Positions 58,320-64,000 of a DNA stretch of 64,000 nt are shown one piece after another. The number at the start of each line of letters is the position of its first letter. Positions within the stretch are counted from its first letter, which is position 1. This DNA is from BOKV01 sp041739465 (GTDB taxonomy: Bacteria > Pseudomonadota > Alphaproteobacteria > Rhizobiales > Rhizobiaceae), in assembly GCA_041739465.1 (NCBI GenBank), contig JBGSNX010000023.1, positions 1-64,000 on the forward strand, read 5' to 3'. The translations under genes were made by a program, and so were the position numbers. The notes below the pieces were generated by a model that was given only the letters and a program-made list of their open reading frames with translations, had not been told where the DNA came from and did not search any database.

Positions 58320-59903
58320 ATGGCTGAAACGGCAACAATGGCACCGAAAGAGCAAACCTCAGCTGATCCATTGGCGATCGAACTGATCGGAATTTCCAAG
58401 CGCTTCGGCGCGGTGGAAGCCAACAAGAACATTTCCATGCAGGTCGCCAAGGGCTCCATCCATGGCATCATTGGTGAAAACGGCGCGGGCAAGTCGACAT
58501 TGATGTCGATCCTGTACGGCTTCTACCATGCCGACAGCGGCGAGATTCGCGTCAAGGGCAAGACCATCAGGATCGCGGACAGCCAAGCCGCAATCAGCGC
58601 CGGCATTGGCATGGTCCACCAGCACTTTATGCTGGTTCACAATTTCACGGTGCTGGAGAATGTCATGCTTGGCGCCGAAGATGGCGCCATCCTTTCCAAT
58701 GGCGGCAACAATGCGCGCCAAACTTTGAAGCGCCTCGAAAAGGAATATGCCCTGGAGGTGGATCCGGACGGCATCATCGAAGAACTGCCGGTTGGGGTGC
58801 AGCAGCGCGTTGAAATCTTGAAAGCCTTGTATCGCGGCGCCGAAATCCTGATCCTTGACGAACCGACCGGCGTTTTGACCCCTGCCGAAGCGGACCATCT
58901 GTTCCGCATCCTAGAGCAGCTCAAGTCGCAGGGCAAAACTGTCATCCTGATCACCCACAAGCTCCGCGAGATCATGGCGATCACCGATACTGTGTCGGTC
59001 ATGCGGCGCGGCGAGATCGTTGCAACCCGCAAGACCGCAGAAACCAGTGTTGAAGAACTGGCCGAACTGATGGTGGGTCGCCGTGTCTTGCTGCACGTCG
59101 AAAAGGGCAAGGCCAATCCGGGCGAGGTAAAACTTTCGGTGAAAGGTCTGTCGGTTCGCGATGGACGCGGCGTCATGATGGTGGACAACGTTTCTTTTGA
59201 CGTTCGCGCTGGCGAAATTGTCGGAATTGCAGGCGTTGCAGGCAATGGCCAATCGCAATTGCTGGAAGCGCTGGCCGGCATCCGCCGTGCAGAATCGGGC
59301 GTAGTCCTGATGGAAGGCGAAACCATCGACGTGACCGGCGCTGCCGATCCGGCGATGCTGCGTCGCCGTGGCCTGGCGCATGTGCCCGAAGACCGTCACC
59401 ACATGGGCCTTGTCCTGCCGTTTGAGGAAAACGAAAACGCGATCCTGGGCTATCACGACCGCGATTCCTTTGTGAATGGCCCGTTTCTGGACATCGAAGC
59501 CATTCGCGCCGATGCAAAGAAGAAGATCGAAAGCTACGACATCCGTCCGCCGGATTGCCGACTGAAGACGGCCAATTTTTCCGGGGGCAACCAGCAAAAA
59601 ATCGTTCTTGCCCGCGAAATGGAAACAAACCCCGATGTCTTGATCATCGGCCAGCCGACCCGTGGTGTCGATGTCGGCGCGATCGAGTTCATCCACCGCC
59701 GCATCATTGAAATGCGCGATGCTGGCAAGGCAATCCTTCTGGTGTCGGTTGAACTGGACGAGATACGTTCCCTGTCGGACCGCATTCTTGTGATGTTTGC
59801 CGGCCGGGTGGTTGGCGAGCGCAGCCCGGAAACTGGCGAAGGCGAGATTGGCCTGCTGATGGCCGGGGTTGAAGGCGACCGCAAAGCGGAGGCAGCCCAG
59901 TGA
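58320..59903 (+). CDS. Nucleoside-type ABC transporter ATP-binding protein (two ATPase domains)
   Basis: A 527-residue tandem ATPase of the sugar/nucleoside importer type. The first domain has Walker A GENGAGKST (52-60) and LPVGVQQRVEILKALYRGA plus Walker B EILILDEPTGVLTP. The second has the usual degenerate Walker A GIAGVAGNGQSQLLEALAG but an intact signature FSGGNQQKIVLAREM. Gene order with BMP-family protein, two permeases, cdd, punA and deoC points to nucleoside uptake. ATG at 58320 follows GGGAAG; another ATG is at 58296. It overlaps the VOC gene by 4 bases. Confidence 0.93.
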   Translation: MAETATMAPKEQTSADPLAIELIGISKRFGAVEANKNISMQVAKGSIHGIIGENGAGKSTLMSILYGFYHADSGEIRVKGKTIRIADSQAAISAGIGMVHQHFMLVHNFTVLENVMLGAEDGAILSNGGNNARQTLKRLEKEYALEVDPDGIIEELPVGVQQRVEILKALYRGAEILILDEPTGVLTPAEADHLFRILEQLKSQGKTVILITHKLREIMAITDTVSVMRRGEIVATRKTAETSVEELAELMVGRRVLLHVEKGKANPGEVKLSVKGLSVRDGRGVMMVDNVSFDVRAGEIVGIAGVAGNGQSQLLEALAGIRRAESGVVLMEGETIDVTGAADPAMLRRRGLAHVPEDRHHMGLVLPFEENENAILGYHDRDSFVNGPFLDIEAIRADAKKKIESYDIRPPDCRLKTANFSGGNQQKIVLAREMETNPDVLIIGQPTRGVDVGAIEFIHRRIIEMRDAGKAILLVSVELDEIRSLSDRILVMFAGRVVGERSPETGEGEIGLLMAGVEGDRKAEAAQ

Positions 59904-60343
59904 CAGAGCCGCGTGCAGTTTCGCTGGTCACTCTGGGCGTTCAGGATCTGGAGCGCTCACTGGCTTTCTATGAGGCACTGGGATTTTTGAACACAAGCGA
60001 AAGCCGCGATACGGTCAAATTCCTGAAAACCGGAAACCTTGTGCTGTCGCTTTTCCCGCGCAAGGAACTGGCGCGCGATGCTGACGTGAGCGATGCGCCA
60101 ACCGGCTTTTCAGCTGTGACTTTGGGCATGAATTTCCCGGAAGTTGCGCAGGTGGATGCATTTCATGCCCGTGCGATTGCAGCCGGTGCCAGGGAACTGA
60201 AGCACCCTCAGTCCGTTTTTTGGGGTGGTCATTCAGGTTACTTCGCCGATCCCGACGGCCATATTTGGGAACTTGCCCACAATCCGTTTTTTCCGATGGA
60301 CGAACACGGCAGGCTGGACCTGCCGACAGGAGCACAAACGTGA
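59900..60343 (+). CDS. VOC/glyoxalase-fold protein embedded in the nucleoside operon
   Basis: A 147-residue vicinal-oxygen-chelate protein. Two beta-alpha-beta-beta-beta modules are visible: LVTLGVQDLERSLAFYEAL (9-27) and the closing GYFADPDGHIWELAHNPFF (113-131). The first metal-binding His of glyoxalases, expected in place of Leu9, is missing while the last Glu (about 124) is kept, so a metal site may be incomplete. It overlaps the ATPase and the permease by 4 bases each, so it is translated as part of the transporter operon. Confidence 0.85.
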   Translation: MTEPRAVSLVTLGVQDLERSLAFYEALGFLNTSESRDTVKFLKTGNLVLSLFPRKELARDADVSDAPTGFSAVTLGMNFPEVAQVDAFHARAIAAGARELKHPQSVFWGGHSGYFADPDGHIWELAHNPFFPMDEHGRLDLPTGAQT

Positions 60344-61464
60344 AAAACGACCTGCCGCGTTGGGTGGATTTTGGCCTGCTGCCGCTGATAAATCTGGTTG
60401 TGGCATTCATGATCGCCGGTCTGGTGGTGGTTTTTGTCGGCGAGAATCCGTTTCGCGCGGCTTACCTTCTGGTTTCAGGCGCTTTTGGTTCAGGGTACAA
60501 CATCGGATTCACGCTGTTCTATGCCACCAATTTCATCTTTACCGGGTTGTCGGTGGCTGTGGCCATCCATTGCGGTTTGTTCAACATCGGCTCGGAGGGG
60601 CAAGCCTATATCGGGGGTCTTGGAGTCGCGCTGGTCTGCCTGTCCCTGGATGGAACATTCCCGTGGTATTTGAACCTGCCGCTGGGGATTGTCGCAGGCG
60701 CAATGTTTGGCGCTCTCTGGGCACTGATCCCCGCCTGGCTTCAGGCAAAACGCGGCAGCCACATCGTTATCACCACGATCATGTTCAACTTCATCGCCGC
60801 CGCCTTGATGACGTGGCTGCTGACCGGCTGGCTCAAGCCGTTGGGCCAGATGGCCCCGGAAACCCGCACCTTCCTTGAGGGCGCGCACATACCCAAGCTT
60901 GGCTGGCTGCTGAATGCGTTCGGGCTCAACATTACCAGCGCCCCGCTCAACATCTCCTTTCTCGTGGCGTTGCTGGCCTGTTTCTTCGTCTGGGTGCTGA
61001 TCTGGCGCACGCGCTTTGGCTATGAATTGCGCACCACCGGCATGAACCCGGTTGCCGCAATTTACGCAGGCATTCCGCAAGCCAAAACCATCGTCATTGC
61101 CATGCTCATTTCAGGCGGCCTTGCCGGCATGATGGCCCTGAATTCGCTGATGGGCGAACAGCACCGGCTCAACCTCGATTTTGTCGCCGGTGCAGGATTT
61201 GTCGGTATCGCCGTTGCCCTGATGGGTCGAAACCATCCGGTGGGCATTATCTTTGCGGCGATGCTGTTTGGCATGATGTACCAGGGCGGCGCAGAACTGG
61301 CGTTTGAAATGCCGAAGATCTCACGTGACATGATTGTCGTCATTCAAGGCCTGGTCATCCTGTTTGCCGGGGCGCTTGAAAACCTTTTCCGTCCGGCGTT
61401 GACCGAGTTCTTCCGCAAGAGAAACATGGAGCGCCAAGCCCAAACCCAGCCCGGCGGAGCATGA
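60340..61464 (+). CDS. Nucleoside-type ABC transporter permease 1
   Basis: A 374-residue inner-membrane permease of the branched-chain/nucleoside type, with about eight to ten hydrophobic segments. The sequence LFNIGSEGQAYIGGLGVAL and the EAA-like YELRTTGMNPVAAIYAGI are family signatures. The start is a GTG at 60340 (MKNDLPRWVD) with AGGAG seven bases upstream, overlapping the VOC stop as GTGA; the frame is open upstream to 60220 but that part is VOC coding sequence. It overlaps permease 2 by 4 bases. Confidence 0.92.
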   Translation: MKNDLPRWVDFGLLPLINLVVAFMIAGLVVVFVGENPFRAAYLLVSGAFGSGYNIGFTLFYATNFIFTGLSVAVAIHCGLFNIGSEGQAYIGGLGVALVCLSLDGTFPWYLNLPLGIVAGAMFGALWALIPAWLQAKRGSHIVITTIMFNFIAAALMTWLLTGWLKPLGQMAPETRTFLEGAHIPKLGWLLNAFGLNITSAPLNISFLVALLACFFVWVLIWRTRFGYELRTTGMNPVAAIYAGIPQAKTIVIAMLISGGLAGMMALNSLMGEQHRLNLDFVAGAGFVGIAVALMGRNHPVGIIFAAMLFGMMYQGGAELAFEMPKISRDMIVVIQGLVILFAGALENLFRPALTEFFRKRNMERQAQTQPGGA

Positions 61465-62435
61465 GCATGGAATTTTCCACCATCATCCAGATCCTTGACG
61501 GAACCGTTCGAACCTCGACGCCGCTGCTGCTGGCAGCGTTGGCCGGGCTCTACTCGGAACGGGCCGGCGTGTTCGACATCGGCCTTGAAGGCAAAATGCT
61601 GGGCGCAGCATTTGCTGCCGGCGCTGCAGCTTCGGTGTTCCAGTCCGCCTGGATCGGTCTTGGTTTTGGCATGCTGATCGCGGTTGGCCTTGCATTGGTT
61701 CACGGCTTTGCCTCGATCACTGCGCGCGGCAACCAGATTGTATCGGGCGTTGCCATCAACTTCTTTGCCGCCGGAACCACGGTGCTTTTGGGCGCTAGCT
61801 GGTTTGCCCAGGGCGGACGCACCCCGCAACTTTCCAATGCCGAGCGCTTCAACGAAATCATCCTGCCGGGAGCCGACGCGCTGCGCGGAGTGCCGATCAT
61901 TGGTCCGATCTGGTCCGACCTCGTTTCTGGCCATAATTTCCTCGTTTATTTCGCCTTTTCCATGGTTCCACTGACATGGTGGGTCTTGTACCGCACCCGC
62001 TTTGGGCTGCGCCTGCGGGCGGTCGGCGAAAACCCCGCCGCTGTCGACACTGCCGGGATATCCGTCACATTGTTGCGGTATGAAGCGGTAATCATCTGCG
62101 GCATGTTGTGCGGCGTTGCGGGCTCATATCTGGCAATTGCGCAATCGGCCGGGTTCGTCAAAGGCATGACAGCGGGGCGCGGCTTCATTGCGCTTGCCGC
62201 GCTGATCTTTGCCAAATGGAAACCCGTCCCGGTGCTTTTTGCGTGTTTGCTCTTCGGTTTTCTTGATGCAGTTGCAATTCGCCTGCAGGGTGTCCAACTG
62301 CCTGGCATCGGAGAAATCCCGGTTCCGCTGATGCAAGCTACCCCGTATATTCTGACCGTCATCCTCTTGGCGGGTTTCATTGGCAAGGCCATTCCGCCAC
62401 GTGCGGGCGGCGTGCCCTATGTAAAGGAGCGTTGA
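61461..62435 (+). CDS. Nucleoside-type ABC transporter permease 2
   Basis: A 324-residue permease with about eight hydrophobic segments. GLYSERAGVFDIGLEGKMLG near residue 30 and FGLRLRAVGENPAAVDTAGI near 175 match the BMP-type nucleoside permeases. It starts within the stop of permease 1 (ATGA) and ends 3 bases before cdd. Confidence 0.92.
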   Translation: MSMEFSTIIQILDGTVRTSTPLLLAALAGLYSERAGVFDIGLEGKMLGAAFAAGAAASVFQSAWIGLGFGMLIAVGLALVHGFASITARGNQIVSGVAINFFAAGTTVLLGASWFAQGGRTPQLSNAERFNEIILPGADALRGVPIIGPIWSDLVSGHNFLVYFAFSMVPLTWWVLYRTRFGLRLRAVGENPAAVDTAGISVTLLRYEAVIICGMLCGVAGSYLAIAQSAGFVKGMTAGRGFIALAALIFAKWKPVPVLFACLLFGFLDAVAIRLQGVQLPGIGEIPVPLMQATPYILTVILLAGFIGKAIPPRAGGVPYVKER

Positions 62436-62438
62436 ACG

Positions 62439-62831
62439 ATGGCCGCAGATCTGCACCGTCTGGCCGCATTGGCCATGTCGAGGGCGCATGCCCCCTACTC
62501 AAAGTACAATGTCGGGGCAGCAATCCTGACGACCGATGGCCGCACTTTCGCTGGCTGTAATGTCGAGAATGCCTCGTTTCCTGAAGGCTGGTGCGCAGAA
62601 ACTAGCGCCATCGCCCACATGGTCATGGATGGCGGGGGCAAGATTGCCGAAGTCGCGGTCATTTGCGACGTGATCGATTCCATCACGCCTTGCGGTGGTT
62701 GCCGCCAGCGGCTGAGCGAATTTGGCACGGCGTCCACAAAGGTGCATCTGTGCGACCAGAAGGGCGTCGTGGAGACTGTCACTCTTGGCGAGTTGCTGCC
62801 CAAATCCTTCGCCATGGAAACCGTGAAATGA
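62439..62831 (+). CDS. cdd: Cytidine deaminase
   Basis: Deaminates cytidine and deoxycytidine to uridine forms. The 130-residue homotetrameric type. The zinc site is complete: Cys in TFAGCNVENASFPEGWCAET with the catalytic Glu, and CGGCRQRLSEFG as the PCxxC element. SRAHAPYSKYNVGAAILT begins the active-site region. Starts 3 bases after permease 2 and overlaps punA by 4. Confidence 0.96.
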   Translation: MAADLHRLAALAMSRAHAPYSKYNVGAAILTTDGRTFAGCNVENASFPEGWCAETSAIAHMVMDGGGKIAEVAVICDVIDSITPCGGCRQRLSEFGTASTKVHLCDQKGVVETVTLGELLPKSFAMETVK

Positions 62832-63628
62832 AACCGGCATCGGCAAGGTTGCTCGGCGCCCTTGGCGATCTGCGACCGCAGACGGCAGTCGTTCTTGGCT
62901 CCGGTCTGGGTGGCCTTGTCGACGCCGTCGACAACCCGGTGCGCTTGGCCTTTGGCGAGCTTGAAGGCTTTCCGCCATCGGGGGTCAGCGGCCATGCCGG
63001 TGAGATTGTCGCCGGAACGATTGGCGGGGTTGCGGTGGTCCTGCTATCCGGCCGTGTCCACTACTACGAACACGGCAATCCCGCTGCAATGCGCCTGCCG
63101 TTGGAGGTGCTCAAGGAAGCCGGTATTCGCAATCTGGTTCTCACCAACTCAGCCGGATCGCTGCGCGACGACATGCCCCCCGGTTCGGTGATGATGATCA
63201 ACGACCACATCAACTGGTCCGGCCTCAACCCGTTGATCGGCGAACCCAGCGACGCCCGTTTTGTCGGCATGACCAGCGCATACCATTCCGGAATGATGCA
63301 GGCTGTTCGTCGCTCGGCAGATGCATCGGGCACCATGCTCCACGAAGGCGTCTACATGTGGTTCTCCGGCCCCAGCTTTGAGACCCCGGCAGAAATCCGC
63401 ATGGCACGAATGCTGGGTGCCGATGCCGTCGGCATGTCGACGGTCCCGGAGGTCATACTTGGCAGGTTCTTGGGGCTGGATTGCGTTGCCTTTTCGGTGA
63501 TCACCAATTTCGGGGCTGGCATGACCGGAGGAGAATTGTCGCATGGCGAGACCAAGGAAATGGCACCCATGGGCGGCAAGATTCTCGGAGCTCTGATTGC
63601 CGCTTCCCTTCAGGAGATTTCGCAATGA
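62828..63628 (+). CDS. punA: Purine nucleoside phosphorylase
   Basis: Phosphorolyses purine nucleosides to base and (deoxy)ribose-1-phosphate. The 266-residue trimeric-type PNP has VVLGSGLGGLVDAV, LLSGRVHYYEHGNPAAMRLP, LTNSAGSLRDDMPPGSVMM and YMWFSGPSFETPAEIRMARM. The ATG at 62828 overlaps the cdd stop (ATGA). The frame is open upstream inside cdd. Confidence 0.95.
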   Translation: MKPASARLLGALGDLRPQTAVVLGSGLGGLVDAVDNPVRLAFGELEGFPPSGVSGHAGEIVAGTIGGVAVVLLSGRVHYYEHGNPAAMRLPLEVLKEAGIRNLVLTNSAGSLRDDMPPGSVMMINDHINWSGLNPLIGEPSDARFVGMTSAYHSGMMQAVRRSADASGTMLHEGVYMWFSGPSFETPAEIRMARMLGADAVGMSTVPEVILGRFLGLDCVAFSVITNFGAGMTGGELSHGETKEMAPMGGKILGALIAASLQEISQ

Positions 63629-64000
63629 AACGCCCTGTTGCAACGCCTGAAAAAAACACCGCCGGTTCGGGCCAGCTCATCGCCCTGCGCGAGGCGCACC
63701 AGCGCAATGAAATCATGCCGCTTCGTCCTGAATGGTTTGAACGCATCGAGGTCAATCTTTCTGCGGCGCAACGCCGTGCTTCGTCACTTGGCGGGCGCCG
63801 CACGGTAAAAAAGCAATGGCAGGCCGCCTGGTTGCTGCGCGCCATTCAGGTGATCGATCTGACCACCCTTGCAGGCGATGATTCACCGGGGCGCGTCAGG
63901 CGGCTTTGTGCAAAGGCCAGGAACCCGTTGCGCCATGACATCGTGGAGGCCCTCGGTCTATCGCCCGGCGAAATCAGGACCGGGGCGGTTTGCGTTTATC
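63625..64000 (+). CDS. deoC: Deoxyribose-phosphate aldolase, N-terminal part (cut by window edge)
   Basis: Splits 2-deoxyribose-5-phosphate into glyceraldehyde-3-phosphate and acetaldehyde, the step after PNP on deoxynucleosides. About 125 codons are visible. The long alphaproteobacterial form is recognised by AWLLRAIQVIDLTTLAGDD, VRRLCAKARNPLRHDIVEAL and IRTGAVCVY at the very edge. The catalytic lysines lie beyond the window. It starts within the punA stop (ATGA). Confidence 0.9.
   Translation, partial: MKRPVATPEKNTAGSGQLIALREAHQRNEIMPLRPEWFERIEVNLSAAQRRASSLGGRRTVKKQWQAAWLLRAIQVIDLTTLAGDDSPGRVRRLCAKARNPLRHDIVEALGLSPGEIRTGAVCVY

Noticed and set aside
62663..62827. N-terminal extension of the punA frame into cdd
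   Set aside because: The family N-terminus begins at the ATG at 62828, which overlaps the cdd stop as ATGA; the extension is out-of-frame cdd coding sequence.
1..64000. tRNA or rRNA genes, CRISPR arrays, insertion sequences, phage attachment sites
   Set aside because: No cloverleaf-like sequence, regularly spaced repeat, transposase, integrase or flanking duplication was seen in any gap.

Overview
The window is a compact, GC-rich (about 60% by eye) stretch of alphaproteobacterial chromosome, most likely from the order Hyphomicrobiales (Rhizobiales). The pointers are the lnt - PraR-type HTH regulator - metK - trmB order, a Fur/Mur-type regulator next to miaB and phoH, a malic enzyme fused to phosphotransacetylase, an OlsB-type ornithine-lipid acyltransferase, and promoters of the CTTG(A/C)-N16/17 type. 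I see no tRNA, rRNA, insertion sequence, phage or CRISPR array. No stretch longer than 300 bases lacks a gene.

Region 1 (1-22803) is almost entirely leftward housekeeping. In transcription order it holds grpE and a TRIC-like channel, glnD, murJ, trpS, a universal stress protein, an Nfu-type Fe-S scaffold, tsaB, rimI, a Fur-family regulator, plsC, miaB, phoH, ybeY, a CorC/HlyC protein, lnt, the HTH regulator, metK, trmB, and then rimP-nusA-ylxR-infB, where infB is cut by the left edge. The rimP operon appears to have its own promoter followed by an intrinsic terminator ahead of the first start codon, which is attenuator geometry.

Region 2 (23465-37084) is mostly rightward: a NUDIX hydrolase sits between hrcA and grpE, then rph-rdgB-hemW, a divergent periplasmic-binding-fold lipoprotein, rsmI-yraN, gshB, comM, a hybrid histidine kinase and an olsB-like gene. 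The gshB-comM gap is AT-rich and holds several overlapping inverted repeats.

Region 3 (37090-51657) contains maeB and mutS (divergent), an adenosine-kinase-type PfkB protein, an EI24 membrane protein, nth, a DUF2244 protein, an AraC-HTH/alkylguanine-transferase fusion, two coupled hotdog thioesterases behind a nested inverted repeat, gpmA, dapB, an MsbA-like exporter and glk.

Region 4 (51956-64000) is a nucleoside uptake and salvage system. A BMP-family binding protein with an unusual membrane anchor and Ala/Pro linker is separated by a 5-kb leftward block from its probable ABC transporter (ATPase, two permeases). The transporter genes run with 4-base overlaps into cdd, punA and deoC (cut by the right edge), and a VOC/glyoxalase-fold gene is translationally embedded between ATPase and permease. 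The leftward block carries ybgC-type thioesterase, slyX, MOSC and AraC genes, an internally duplicated exported protein of unknown function and a small, apparently frameshifted exported protein; the rightward ogt gene also lies within it. The AraC gene, its 21-bp-phased direct repeat and the two exported proteins are the best candidate for an undescribed system here.
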